64,000 nt of DNA, from NCBI RefSeq assembly GCF_907164915.1, contig NC_061868.1:47615689-47679688 (forward strand), in the 5' to 3' direction. Origin of the DNA: Impatiens glandulifera (taxonomy: Eukaryota > Streptophyta > Magnoliopsida > Ericales > Balsaminaceae). This document shows, one piece after another, positions 33,116 to 45,049 of the stretch; position 1 is the first letter of the stretch, and each line of letters starts with the position of its first letter. Below the pieces are notes generated by a model. It did no database searches. It was not told the DNA's origin and saw only the letters and a list, made by a program, of their open reading frames with translations. The position numbers and the translations under genes are program-made.

Positions 33116-36100
33116 TTAAAGTGATGCCCGATGAACTAGTCCCAACTTAGATCGTAGATTTTCGAACGGACCTTTAGGAAGTGCTTTTGTGAAGATATCA
33201 GCAATATTGTCTTCACTCCTTACTGCAACCATCTCAATGATTCCCTCTAGTACTTTTTCACGAATAAAGTGATGCTCCAACTCAATGTGTTTTGTCCTCG
33301 CATGAAACACAGGATTTGAAGTCAATTTAATAGCACTCAAATTATCTCCATGTATAGGAACTGGCTGATCAAACTTGACATGAAAATCCTCCCAGAGTCT
33401 ACGAAGCCATATGCACTCCTGTGCTGCGTGAGCTGATGCTTTGTATTCTGCTTCTGTTGTAGATAAGGATACCGATCCTTGTTTTCTGCTACTCCAAGAT
33501 ATGCTAGTGTTTCCACAAAGAAAAACAAACCCAGATGTGGACCTTCGATCGTCTCGATCTCCAGCAAAGTCAGCATCTGCATATCCTTGCAAGACGAATT
33601 TTACATCTTTTTCGTAGAGTAGACCAATATCTAGTGAGGTATTAATATACTTCAGAATTTTTTTCGCTTCTTCGAGGTGTGGTTTCCTTGGCTTCTGCAT
33701 GTATCGACTCACCACTCCAACTGCATAAGCAATGTCAGGCCTTGTTATAGTCAGATAAATCAAACTTCCCACAAGAGCACGATAAGGACGAGGATCTGGT
33801 AGACATGTTCCTTCGTCTCGACTAAGTCTAGGATTTACGTCGAGAGGAGTATAGCTCTTTTTTCCATCAGTCATACCAAAATTTTCTACCAACTTCTTTG
33901 CGTAGTTGATCTGCGATACAAACAACCCTTTATCGAAATTTTCGATTTGCAGACCAAGGAAGGTTCCAAGTTCACCAAGCTTCTTCATCTCAAAACGAAG
34001 CGAGAGCTCATCTTGTAGACGAGCAACCTCATCATAGTTACTGCCCGTCAAGATTATGTCATCCACATAAAGAAGCACCACCACCATCTGTCCTTGACTC
34101 TTCTTTATAAACAGACTTGAGTCGGATTCTGAAGCCTTGTATCCACAAAATTGAAGATATTCTGCAATCTTTCCATACCAAGCACGAGGGGCTTGCTTTA
34201 ATCCATATAGTGCCTTCTTAAGTCTACAGACTAATTGGGAACCACTAGTCTGCTCGAATCCAGGTGGTTGTTCCATATATATTGGACGATCAAGTTCTCC
34301 GTAGAGAAATGCATTCTTGACATCCAATTGCCACAACTTCCATCGAGAACTTGCTGCTAAGGCCAACACAGTGCGAATTGACGTCATCTTCGCAACTGGG
34401 CTGAATGTCTCCTCGTAATCTTCTCCATACTTCTGTGAGAATCCTCGAGCGACCAATCTAGCTTTGTATCGATCTATGCTTCCATCAGCCTTTCGCTTGA
34501 TTCGATACACCCACTTACATGTGACTGCTTGAGTATTAGGAGGCTTCGGAACAACGTCCCATGTCTCATTCTTCTTGAGAGCATGCATTTCCTCCTCCAT
34601 TGCTGCCACCCATTCCTTGACATTTTTTGCTTCATTATAAGAAGTGGGTTCCTCGTCGTCTATTGCGTTTGCCAAGAAACAAGAAAATGTTGTTACAAAA
34701 TTATCATCCCTGAATCGACATGGCCTTACAATATTTCTTTTTGGTCGAGATTCCATATTCTGTTGTTGACTTGATTCTTCCTGATGTGGACTTCCTGGTA
34801 ACCTTTCACTTTTGGCTCCTTCATCGACTGAAGTATCTTGAGCTAAGTCAGGGCTCCCCCTGTCACTATTATCACTACTACAGGAGCTTCCCGTAGACGT
34901 GGGAATGGGAAGATCAGTCTGAACAGTTTCTTCAACATCCTTCATATAGTACGAAGAAATTTCGTCGAAAACAACATCTCTCGACACAGTGCATTTGTGA
35001 GTTGACGGATCCATACACCGCCACCCTTTCCTTCTCTGGTCATAGCCGACAAACACGCATTTGACTGCCTTCGCATCCAATTTGCTCCTTCTCGAGTCTG
35101 GAATATGGACATAACAAGTAGATCCAAAAACTCGAAAATGTTTAACATTTGGCTTAAAACCAAAAAGCATCTCGAATGGAGATTTGAACTCATTTGGGCT
35201 AAGCGGAACTCGATTGATGACATGAGCAGCACAACTCATGCCTTCTGCCCATAACTGCCTTGGTATATTCTTCATATGCAGCCAAGACTTACAAGTCTCT
35301 GTAAGGTGTCGAATCTTCCTTTCGGCTATCCCATTCTGTTGCGGGGTCTCGGGGCAAGAGAGTTCTCTTTTTATGCCATTTTGCCTACAAAACAGTTCAA
35401 ACTCTTTTGAGCAAAATTCCCCACCATTGTCTGTCCGCAATACTCGAATTTTCCTTTCTTGTTCTCCTTCTACCGTCTCCTTGAACTCGAGAAATTTAGA
35501 GAACACTTCAGACTTCTCTTTCACAAAGTACACCCAAGTGAACCTGGAGAAATCATCCACAAACAACAGCATATATTTACTTCCCGAGTATGAGGCAGTT
35601 CGAGTTGGTCCCATCAAGTCACTATGAACTCGATCCAAAGGACCCTTACTTCTCGATACAGAGTTGTCGAAAGGAAGTCGATGAGCCTTCCCATATTGAC
35701 ATCCTTCACACACACTGCCCTCCTCAATTCTCAGATCTTCAGGTAGACCTTCGACAAGTTTCTTTCGAGACATAACACTGAGCTTAGTCATATTGACATG
35801 CCCAAGTCTTGCATGCCATAGAAAGGAGGTGCTTTTGTCGTTCACCCTTTCTATGTACGAATTTGAAGCTGAAAGGACAAAGAGATCATTTACCCGAGTT
35901 CCAGTGTGGACCACATCCGCCTTGATTTCTTTCACGTTCCTTAAGAACTTCACATCATTTGGACCGAACAACACTAAATTTCCAGCGTCTACAGCATTTG
36001 CAACCGAGAAGAGATTCTTCTGAATTCCTGGAACGTGGTAGACATTCTTCAGAGTAATAGGTTCTCCTTTATCGTTTTCAATGACAACTGATCCTTCCCT

Positions 36101-37147
36101 TTTAACTTCGTGAACCGAGTTATCTGCCGTGACAATGCCACCGCCCCCATTATGAACTCGACTCGATGAGAACACAGATTCATCTCCAGTAACATGATGT
36201 CCGCACCCTGAATCGACGATCCACCTTTGATCGATCTCCTGTTTACCATGAGAAGCCTCTGTTTTCTTTTCCTTCGAAGTCGTCACATCGACATGAAAAG
36301 CCTTGTCCCAGTCCTCCTCAACACGTTGGTTAGACTTTTCTCCGAAATTTGAACCAGCAAAATTTCCATTCAAATTTACTCGACAGTCTCTCTTGAAGTG
36401 TCCAGTCTTTCCGCACCTGAAACACTTAAGGGACTTCTTAGGAATATTTGAAGAATCTTGACCTGTTTCTTCCTTCTTCAACTTTCCCTTTTTCCAGCTC
36501 GATTTCTTCACGAACAACGCACTGTTCGACTCCTCCTTTATACTCGTTCCAGCCATTTGTGCGGCCAACGACTCTTGAGATGACAAGAGATTTTCAAACT
36601 CCTCGAGTGAAGGTTGTTGAGCCCAACCTTGAATCGAGGTGATGAATGGTGTATATTCGGGTCGAAGTCCTCGAACAATATGCCTCTTTGTTCGAGCCTC
36701 TGAGATTTTCTCATCTGGATTCAATAAAGATATTTCTGAGCATATGTTCTTTACCTTAAGAAAGAACTCCGAGACAGATCCGATTTGCTTTGCGGCTGCC
36801 AACTCGTTTTCAAGCATCTGGAGACGAGCCTCGTTCTTCTTATTGAAAAGACGATCAAGCGTTTCCCAGATCTCACGAGCAGATCCACAACCGATGATGT
36901 GCTCAAACAGATTGTGGGAGATTGACCTCTTCAACACAAATTCTGCCTTCGCGTTGAGTCTCTTCCGCTTCTTCGATGCTTCCGCATTTTCAGCAACATC
37001 CTCAAGAGCTACATCATCATCGTCTACGACGATATCCCACAAATCTTCCCCAACCAGGTACGATTCCATACAAGTTTTCCATATCCGGTAGTTTGACTGG
37101 TTTAACAACTCCAAACCAAGTCCAGCTACACGACCACCACTTTCCAT
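33116..37147 (-). CDS. Copia Gag-Pol polyprotein, intact
   Basis: 1343 residues from the ATG at 37147 (MESGGRVAGLGLELL). An in-frame codon inside the LTR extends the frame to 37213, but the first ATG after the primer binding site is the sensible start. Order: Gag with UBN2-type region (about 1-215), zinc knuckle CFRCGKTGHFKRDC (about 241-254), aspartic protease DSGCGHH (about 311), integrase with HHCC (HARLGHVN ... CEGCQYGKAH, from about 444) and catalytic core from DLMGP (about 509), reverse transcriptase with YVDD (about 1027), RNase H with DADFAGD (about 1189). No stop or frameshift. This order (integrase before reverse transcriptase) defines copia. It lies antisense to the host ZIP gene and probably could still transpose. 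Confidence 0.93.
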   Translation of the reverse strand: MESGGRVAGLGLELLNQSNYRIWKTCMESYLVGEDLWDIVVDDDDVALEDVAENAEASKKRKRLNAKAEFVLKRSISHNLFEHIIGCGSAREIWETLDRLFNKKNEARLQMLENELAAAKQIGSVSEFFLKVKNICSEISLLNPDEKISEARTKRHIVRGLRPEYTPFITSIQGWAQQPSLEEFENLLSSQESLAAQMAGTSIKEESNSALFVKKSSWKKGKLKKEETGQDSSNIPKKSLKCFRCGKTGHFKRDCRVNLNGNFAGSNFGEKSNQRVEEDWDKAFHVDVTTSKEKKTEASHGKQEIDQRWIVDSGCGHHVTGDESVFSSSRVHNGGGGIVTADNSVHEVKREGSVVIENDKGEPITLKNVYHVPGIQKNLFSVANAVDAGNLVLFGPNDVKFLRNVKEIKADVVHTGTRVNDLFVLSASNSYIERVNDKSTSFLWHARLGHVNMTKLSVMSRKKLVEGLPEDLRIEEGSVCEGCQYGKAHRLPFDNSVSRSKGPLDRVHSDLMGPTRTASYSGSKYMLLFVDDFSRFTWVYFVKEKSEVFSKFLEFKETVEGEQERKIRVLRTDNGGEFCSKEFELFCRQNGIKRELSCPETPQQNGIAERKIRHLTETCKSWLHMKNIPRQLWAEGMSCAAHVINRVPLSPNEFKSPFEMLFGFKPNVKHFRVFGSTCYVHIPDSRRSKLDAKAVKCVFVGYDQRRKGWRCMDPSTHKCTVSRDVVFDEISSYYMKDVEETVQTDLPIPTSTGSSCSSDNSDRGSPDLAQDTSVDEGAKSERLPGSPHQEESSQQQNMESRPKRNIVRPCRFRDDNFVTTFSCFLANAIDDEEPTSYNEAKNVKEWVAAMEEEMHALKKNETWDVVPKPPNTQAVTCKWVYRIKRKADGSIDRYKARLVARGFSQKYGEDYEETFSPVAKMTSIRTVLALAASSRWKLWQLDVKNAFLYGELDRPIYMEQPPGFEQTSGSQLVCRLKKALYGLKQAPRAWYGKIAEYLQFCGYKASESDSSLFIKKSQGQMVVVLLYVDDIILTGSNYDEVARLQDELSLRFEMKKLGELGTFLGLQIENFDKGLFVSQINYAKKLVENFGMTDGKKSYTPLDVNPRLSRDEGTCLPDPRPYRALVGSLIYLTITRPDIAYAVGVVSRYMQKPRKPHLEEAKKILKYINTSLDIGLLYEKDVKFVLQGYADADFAGDRDDRRSTSGFVFLCGNTSISWSSRKQGSVSLSTTEAEYKASAHAAQECIWLRRLWEDFHVKFDQPVPIHGDNLSAIKLTSNPVFHARTKHIELEHHFIREKVLEGIIEMVAVRSEDNIADIFTKALPKGPFENLRSKLGLVHRASL

Positions 37148-37199
37148 ATCGAATAACAACGATATCTTCTTCAACAATATTACCAAAGCTCTGATACCA

Positions 37200-37493
37200 T
37201 GTAACGAAGTCACACTCAGGACTTCAATGATTGAACAGTGAAGAAATATATATGAAAGTGAATAGAAAATTAGAGAATGAAAAACAACTGGAATTGAGAT
37301 TCTGTCTATTGAACTTTTATAGAAAGAAGAACACGATTACAAAACTTAAATAAAGTAAGCATAACTAAGAGACATGAAGAGTCTCATTTACTAAAGATAA
37401 GATCAAGAGAAGAGGCTTGGACAATCCAAGAGACTCTTGCATAACAAAAAGATTCCTTAATTGTTATTAATATTATTACTTTAATTTCTAACA
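37200..37493 (-). repeat. Copia 5' LTR (294 bp)
   Basis: Partner of 32820-33108; contains the extra 5 bp (gatcaagagaagaggcttgg). Should carry the element's promoter, which would fire antisense through ZIP exon 1a. Confidence 0.93.
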
Positions 37494-38467
37494 GAGTAAT
37501 CGGCGTATCACTCCCCAACCTAGGTCACAAAATTCCATCTTTAAGGGCAGAAAGTGATTTTTTCCTCGTACTGAAAGCCTTTGCCGCCGGCGTGATTCTT
37601 GCCACCGGATTCGTCCACGTCTTGCCGGACGCATTCGAAAGCCTCACCAGTCCATGCTTGGGAGAGAAACCTTGGGGAAAATTCCCTTTCGTAGGTCTGA
37701 TAGCAATGGCTTCGGCCGTCGGTACGATGATGATAGACGCATTCGCTACTGGTTATTACGAGAGGGCAAACGTGAAGAAAGTTGAAGGACAGATTCAGGT
37801 GGTGGTTGGAGACGAAGAGATGCAAGAACGCGAAGGCCACGTCCACGTGCATACTCACAGCGCAAATGGCCATGCTCACGGCCACACTCACGGAACCCTA
37901 GAAAATGCAGATCTTCTTCGTCATCGTGTTATATCACAGGTAAATTAATTATCTTAAACCCTAAAAATCTGACCTAACTAAATTAATTATCTTAAACAAC
38001 AACTGGTGCAGGTATTGGAGTTTGGAATTATTGCACACTCTGTTGTGATTGGAATTTCATTGGGTGCATCTGAAAGTCCAAAAACAATAAAGCCACTTGT
38101 AGTTGCTTTGAGTTTTCATCAGTTTTTTGAAGGATTGGGTCTTGGAGGATGCATCTGTCAGGCAAAATTCAAGGCAAGAACAGCATTGGTAATGGCTACA
38201 TTCTTTTCCTTAACAACTCCAATTGGAATAGTGGTGGGATTTGGTATATCAAACAGATACAAAGAGAATAGTCCAGCAGCTCTTATAACAGAAGGGATGT
38301 TGAATTCTGCATCTGCAGGAATCCTTATTTACATGTCATTGGTTGATCTTATTGCTGCAGATTTCATGAGTCAGAGAATGAGGAGTAATTTTAAGCTTCA
38401 ATTTACTTCTAATGTCTCTCTTGTTCTTGGGTTAAGCTGTATGTCTATCTTGGCTGTCTGGGCTTGA

Positions 38468-38750
38468 ATATACCCATTTTTTTATTGTTAAATCACTCTT
38501 TTTTGTATGATTATTTGTTTTATAATATGTTTATAAAAAGATTAGATTTTGGATTATATCTTTAATTTTTGTTTGAAGAATAACTAGTAACTTAACTTGG
38601 TCAGCTTTCTCCAGTCATGTGAAATGAACCGTCGCAACTTATTGATCAAATTTCTCACCGGTAGTAGAATCTTATTATTCAATCATCTCTTTGAAATAGA
38701 CAGTTTATTTATTTATTTTATTTTAAAGTAAAACAAATTTCATTCATTTA
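38468..38750 (+). other. 3' UTR and flank of ZIP copy 1
   Basis: Same as 58941-59222 after copy 2 as far as I can read, then the two diverge abruptly after atttcattcattt. Confidence 0.7.
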
Positions 38751-39340
38751 ATGTAAATATTGTAAAAGTACAAAAATATTTATTTAAAATATCCCAAACT
38801 TTGGGACAAGACATATAAAAAATATAGTAAACCAATTAAACTAAATTATATTTATTAATTTTAATATTATATATCTTAAAAAAAAATTAAATGTAAGGAA
38901 TAATTAAAAAAATTTGAATAGTATAATCTCTAATCTCGTCTTATTTGCAAGAAGAAGAAGAATAATCTTTGATCCATTGACAAGATTAATTGACTTTATA
39001 TTTTCTGAAGTAGGTGTAGTTGACATGGAATAAGATAATTAATATTAAATTATATTCCAAATCACACAACTTTAACTTGTAAATGAAATAAAAATTGAAT
39101 AGCCTAAACCTCAATCTTTCCTGTGAGGTCAACAAGACTAAGACTAAGGTGGATCACTCAGAATCTTCTTAATTTGTTTTTTTTGTCCTTCTGGGTATGA
39201 AACATAATAATTCTCTTTCTGGGTTTTTTCATGATGGATGAATAATTCATGTAGAGAAATGATCTCAAATTGGATAACAACCTCTATTATATATCTCAAA
39301 TTGTATAGACGCTTTTAACAAAAAAAAAAAAAAATTGTTC
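38751..39340. other. Intergenic; part is inverted relative to 59223-59480
   Basis: 38751-39060 is AT-rich without features. 39062-39320 contains ctcacaggaaa-type sequence (on the other strand) that appears as reverse complement directly after ZIP copy 2. Confidence 0.65.
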
Positions 39341-39700
39341 CAAGGTTTTCTTTAAATTCAATTCTTTTCAATTATTTTATTTATTTGAATTAAGATTATA
39401 ACAAACTAAATTATTTAGTATAGAATTTTAAATGTTATTAAATATATAATACAAAAACAATTAATGAGATATATAATTAGGATTTTAAATGTTATTAAAT
39501 ATATAATACAAAAACAATTAATGAGATATATAATTACTTTAAAAAAATCAATAACTAATAACCAAGTATTTGGAGAATTAATAATGTCATCAATAATATG
39601 TTGAAAGCAAAATAGACCACAAGTATAATCATCATGTATAAGTCAAATTTAATATATAAAATGAGGTCCCCTTAATCTTAATATATGTCAGCAAAGTGAT
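39340..39700. repeat. Dispersed block Q, partial copy 3
   Basis: Shares caattcttttcaattatttt and agtcaaat..aatatataaaatgaggtccc with other Q copies. Contains its own tandem duplication of a roughly 55 bp segment (gattttaaatgttattaaat ..., about 39425-39535). Confidence 0.65.
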
Positions 39701-40753
39701 GAGTTGAGCTTGTTTGGATTGAGAATGGGAGAAAATAATAATGATTAATATTTTTGAGGAGATGAAAATTATTATTATTATTATTATTTTGATAAAAAAA
39801 CGAATAAGTCTTAAAATGTATAAATAAAAATGAAAAGTAAGAATTTAATAATCAAATGCATATGAATAATTAGAATTAATACTATCTATCCGTCTGAAAA
39901 TGGTTAAACAGAGTTTTATGGGTTATTTGTACTCTGAAAATGGTTGAAGAGTTTTATGGGTTATCAGGAATTTCTTAACTAGTGACACATAAACTAGTTA
40001 AGAAAATTTTAATAACTCATAAACTCTGTTTTAATAACCCATATATTTAATTAAGAAAGTTGTAATGAATCATAAAATTTGTTCAACAAATAAAATTTTA
40101 TTGATTCATTTATTTATTCTGAAAATGACATTAACCGTGTGTTTTTGTCCGTACATATAAATTAGTTGTGATTTAAAATAAATATAATTTTTTTTAACAG
40201 AGTTTATGTTTATGAGTCGTTAAAACTTTTTTAACTAAATTTTTCTCACTCATTAATTATTTTCAGTATTATATTTTATTATTAATATTTAAATAAGTAA
40301 TAATAAAGACCGAACAAATCAAATTAACAAAAATAAAATAAAATAATTATACTATATATTAAATTATAAATATATAATTAAATATAAAAAATATTAATTT
40401 AATTTCTTTATCTCTATAGCAATTTTTTAATATGGTATTTCATGTAAAAAAATTTAAAGAACACTATTTACATATATTATTATTATTTTGTTAATTATTA
40501 CTTATTTCAAAATTATTGATTAATTATTAACTTAAAATAAAATTAAGGAAAAATTAATAATGAGAGAAACAAGAGAATTAATTAAAATATAAAAATGAAA
40601 ATAATTGATATTTTTTGTTTTTTTACATTAGCCATATTAAAAAATTACATTAAATTACATATTTCAAAGATATTTTAGTTATATTATTAAATACCTTTCA
40701 CACCAAACATTTTAGATAAGAAAATAGTATTTTTTCTAAAACTTTTTTACATA

Positions 40754-40800
<47 letters not shown>

Positions 40801-40920
40801 TTTAAAGACCAATTAGTTATTAACTTTATTGAGAAAAATATCTAGTTAGCAATTGATATTTATTTGATATTTGTGATTTTTCGTTTCAAATAATATTAAT
40901 AATTATAAAAATATCATAAC
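39700..40920. repeat. Dispersed block T copy, left flank of TTA array 2
   Basis: Matches 17340-18490 in order of motifs (gagttttatgggttatttgt, aataactcataaactctgtt, then catattaaaaaa..acattaaatt). (AT)n at about 40757-40800. Confidence 0.7.
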
Positions 40921-40924
40921 TTTT

Positions 40925-43760
40925 TCAATACAATATTATTTTCAGAATTATTATTAGAATTATTACTATTATTATTATTATTATTTTCAGAATTGTTATT
41001 ATTATTATTATTATTTTCAATTTTTTTTATTAATATTAGTCATTATTATTATATTGTTATTATTATATTTATTATTATTATTGTTATTATTATATTAAGA
41101 ATTATTAATATTAATATTATTTTTATTTTTAGAATTATTATTTTTATTTATCAGAATTATTATTATTATTATTTTCAGAATTATTAAAATTAATAATATT
41201 ATTATTATTTTCAGAATTATTATTATCATTATTTATTATTATTATTATTTTCAATTTTTTGTATTTTTTTTTTCAGAATTATTATAATAATAATAATTAT
41301 TATTATTTTTAGAATTATGTTATTAATATTATTTATTATTATTATTATACTTTTTAATATTGTATAGTATGCAGTATCAGTTAGTTAGTTTTTTGGAGAT
41401 TTTTTTTAAAAGAAAAATTTCATTAAATTGATATGATTGTTAATTCTATTATTTCTCTCATTATTTATTTTTTATTAATTTTATTTTCTCATTATTTATT
41501 TTTTCTTAATTTTATTTAACAGATATTTATTATTATTATTATTATAATTATATTTATTAATATTATTAATTATTATTACATTTATTAATATATTAATACA
41601 GTTATTATAATAATAATAATTATTATTATTATATTCAGAATTATTATTATGATTATTATTATTATAATTTTTTGAATTATTATTATTATTTTCAGAATTA
41701 ATATTATCATTATTATTATTATTATTATTAGAATTACTAATATTATTATTATTTTTATTATTATTATTATTAATTTTTTAAGAATTATTATTATTATTAT
41801 TACTTTTAGAATTATTATTATTATTATTATTTTTAGAATTATTATTATTATTTTTAAAATTATTATTATTATTATTTTTAGAAATATTTTATTAATATTA
41901 TTATATTTATTAATAGTGTTATTATTATAATTATTATATTTATTATTATTATTTTCAGAATTATTATTATTATTATTTTTTTATTATTATTATTTTCATA
42001 ATAATAATAATAATAATTATTATTATTATTTTTAGAATTATTAATATTATAATTATAGGAGAGAATCTCGAAATGAAATTGTAGGAGAGAGAATCTCTGC
42101 TGCTCCAATCCGCTACGCACCTCCGATCTGAGTTCTTCATCTTCTATCTTCTTTCTTCTCATTCTCAGTAAGTGTTCTTCCTGTCTACTCTCATCAGATC
42201 ATGGATCGATGAATAGATTATAGAATTCATTTTATAATCTATATATATAATTATTTATATTTATATTATAATATTTATAATTATGATAATAATATTAATT
42301 ATTTATATTTTTTTATCAGAATTATCATTAATAATATTATTATTATTTTCATAATAATAATAATAATAATTTTTAAAATTATTAATATTATTTATTATTA
42401 TTATTTTTATAATTATTAATATGATTTATTATTATTATTTTTAGAATTATTAATATTATTTATTATTTTTAGAATTATTAATATTATTTATTATTATTAT
42501 AACTTCATATTAATTTTATTTTTTATTATAATAATTTTATTTATTAATATTATTTATTATTATTATTATTATATTTATTAATATTTTTATTATTATAATT
42601 ATTATATTTATTTTTATTATTATTATATTCAGAATTATTATTATCATTATTATTATTATTATTATCTGAATTATTATTAATATTATTATTTTTTTTAGAA
42701 TTATTATTATTATTTTCAGAATTATTATTATTATTATTATATTTATTAATATAATTTATTATTATAATTATTTATTAATATTATTTATTTATTATTATTA
42801 TTATATTTATTAATATTGTTATTATTATAATTATTATTATTATATTAAAAATTATTATTGTTATTATTAGAATTATTATTTTGAAAATTATTAATATTAT
42901 TATTATTTTGAAAATTATTATTATAATCATTCTTTTTCTTAGAATTATTAATATTATTATTTTTTTTTTCTTCTCAATAAAATATTTATTATTTCATTAA
43001 ATTTTAAATTTTTGTTTACTAATATACATTTAAACACCGAACACTATTTTTTTTAATATAGTCAATATTAAATATTATTTTCAGAATTATTATTATCATT
43101 ATTATTATTAGAGTTATTATTTTTTCATAATAATAATAATAATAATAATAATTATTACTATTCATTTTATTATTACTATATTCATAATTATTATTATTTT
43201 CAGAAATATTTTATTAATGTTATATATTTATTATTATTATTTTCAGAATTATTATTATTATTATTATTTTCAAAATTATTCTTCTTCTTATTATTTTCAG
43301 AATTATTATTACATTTATTAATATTGTTCATAATTATTATTATCATCATTATAATTTTCAGAATTATTATTATTATTATTATTATTTTTAGAATTATAAT
43401 TATTATTATATTATTATTTATTATTAATATTGATTATTATTATATTTATTAATATCATCTATTATTATATTTATTTTTTATTATTATTATATTAATAATA
43501 TTATTTATTATTATTATATTTATTAATATTGTTATAATTATAATTATTATAATTATTATTATTATATTCATAATTATTAATATTATTTTTAGAATTGTTT
43601 TTATTTTCAGAATTATAATTATTATAATTAAATAATAATAATATTTATTATATTTATAATAATAATAATACTTATTATATTTATAATAATAATATTTATT
43701 ATATTATTGTTGTATTTATTATTATTAATTATTATTGTTATATTTATTAATTAAAAGTAT
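40925..43760. repeat. TTA-based array 2
   Basis: About 2.8 kb of TTATTATTATT runs with tttcagaa and tttagaa spacers, related to array 1. Interrupted by unique islands at about 41370-41525, 42045-42240 and 42955-43080. Open frames in it are repeat artefacts. Confidence 0.85.
42045..42240 (+). other. Exon-like unique island inside TTA array 2
   Basis: A GC-richer stretch (gctgctccaatccgctacgc, then a CT-rich tract cttctatcttctttcttctc) ending in attctca|gtaagtgttc, which looks like the first, non-coding exon of a plant gene with a strong 5' splice site. On both sides the TTA array continues. It may be a captured or stranded 5' UTR; no coding exon follows. Confidence 0.35.
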
Positions 43761-43984
43761 ATTTATATATTTTATTAAAATAATATATAATAATAATGTC
43801 ATATATATATATATAATACAATTTATCAATTCATTTCTTTTATGTAAGAATAAATAAATAAATAAAAGAGTAAGTATTATCATATTCTTTTTTATATGAT
43901 ATTTTCACATATTAGTTATTAAAGTTTAGTTTATTAATTTAATGTGGTTTTCAAACGTTAAAATGTGTTGAAATTTTAATTTTG

Positions 43985-44100
43985 ATGTCCTTCATTTTTA
44001 TTGCAGTGTCTTATTAATTTTAACTATATTAATTGTTCTCTCTATATGGGGTTGGGGGAGCTGGTAATTCTGGTATTGGGTTTTTTCAAGATTTACAAAA
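43985..44100. repeat. Block P fragment (PPR-promoter sequence)
   Basis: gggttgggggagctggtaat, then tctggtattggg, as in the PPR leader at about 12800-12845, preceded by gtccttcatttttattg as at 47029. Confidence 0.65.
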
Positions 44101-45020
44101 CAAGTATATATATATATTTGTAAGTATTGATTTTATTTGTATTTTTAACACTTTTATATTATTAATTTTAAATTTTTTTTCTTCAATCTTATAAACTTTT
44201 TAATTGAGTAATGGGGTACCCATCGAGGATCAGGTACCCGATGAATTGGGGATGTGGATAAAAGTATAGATACTCATCAAGTTCAAGGTCGTGGTCAATT
44301 AATATAATAAAAATTGAGTTAGAGATGAGTACTTCATTATCTAAAGGATAAAATATATGTTGCGATCCTGTCCCCATCAGAAAGGACAAAACAATCATAT
44401 TACTCACACATGCTATGAGGGGAACAAAATGGATGATCCCCGTAAGAGAAGATTCTTTCAAAAATTGAAATAGTTAAAATTAATAAAGAGAGAAAAAAAA
44501 AACAAATTATTAAGGACATCAAAATTAAAACTTCTAAACATACATAGTATAAAAATCAAGCTAAATAAATTTTTTAATAACGAATATATAAAAAGAATGA
44601 TTTAGGCATATAACGAGAACAAAGTTACGAATCCGACATGACATGTCACATGTACAGTAAAATTGATTTATTTTTCTAAAAAATAACCATGTTCGGAAGA
44701 AAAGAATTTTTTTTTTTTACTTTCCGGGAAAATGGCCATGTTCGAAAGATTTTTTGTCCTGAACATGAGTAGAGATTTTTTTTTGGAAAATGGCCATGTT
44801 CATGATATTTTTGTTCTGAACATTACCATGTTCGAGAGATTTTTGTCTCGAACATGGCGCAGAAGAAGAAAGAATTTTAATATTTGTTTTATGAGAAAAT
44901 AATGATCACGTTTGGGAGATTTTTTTTTTATTTCTCTTTCCTGCACACGTGACAGACCACATCAGATTCGTAACCTTGATTTTGTTCCCAAATTCGTTGT
45001 TCTTACCATATTTATATAAA
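44100..45020. repeat. Dispersed block S, copy 1
   Basis: Paired with 51720-52640. Contains a degenerate ggggtaccc/cccgatgaattgggg repeat (about 44210-44330). The 90-codon minus-strand open frame at 44189-44461 falls in this repeat, has a broken counterpart in copy 2, and is not a gene in my view. Confidence 0.7.
44601..44992. mobile_element. TIR element with internal hairpins, copy 1
   Basis: Long imperfect inverted ends: left ggcatataacgagaacaaag, then ttacgaatccgacatgacat; the right end on the other strand reads tttgggaacaaaatcaaggt, then tacgaatctgatgtgg. The interior holds several ccatgttcg...gaacatgg hairpins, the best at 44826-44857 (12 bp stem, 8 nt loop). Paired with 52196-52589. Confidence 0.65.
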
Positions 45021-45049
45021 AATATAAAAAATAAGAATATATCAATATT

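Larger units (their letters stand above)
32820..37493 (-). mobile_element. Ty1/copia LTR retrotransposon, complete, 4.67 kb
   Basis: Bounded by two LTRs that start TG and end CA and flanked by a perfect 5 bp target duplication, gagta (32815-32819 and 37494-37498). In the second ZIP copy the same site reads cggagtaatcgg without an insert, confirming the target. Primer binding site tggtatcagagc (initiator Met tRNA type) lies directly inside the 5' LTR at 37188-37199 on the minus strand; the purine tract aagggggag abuts the 3' LTR at 33109-33117. By eye the two LTRs differ only by one 5 bp indel, so insertion is recent. Size and short LTRs fit compact plant copia lineages such as Ale; lineage not tested. 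Confidence 0.93.
32646..38467 (+). pseudogene. ZIP zinc/iron transporter, copy 1, broken by a copia insertion
   Basis: Gene parts: exon 1 as 32646-32819 and 37499-37939 (split by the retrotransposon), intron 37940-38011 (gt...ag, 72 bp), exon 2 38012-38467. Without the insert it would encode 356 residues: a signal peptide (hydrophobic [20 protein letters not shown]), eight predicted membrane spans, and a histidine-rich cytosolic loop ([19 protein letters not shown]). The ZIP signature is in span IV ([12 protein letters not shown]) and HQFFEG is in span V; these histidines belong to the metal path. The family moves Zn2+/Fe2+ into the cytosol, usually across the plasma membrane. As it stands translation stops at 32859-32861 after 71 residues, 14 of them from the LTR. 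The upstream GTG at 32628 is not the start; ATG 32646 (or the next codon but one) fits the signal peptide. Confidence 0.9.

Noticed and set aside
44189..44461. 90-codon minus-strand frame
   Set aside because: Lies in a dispersed ggggtaccc repeat whose second copy (51860-52030) is frameshifted; no domain.
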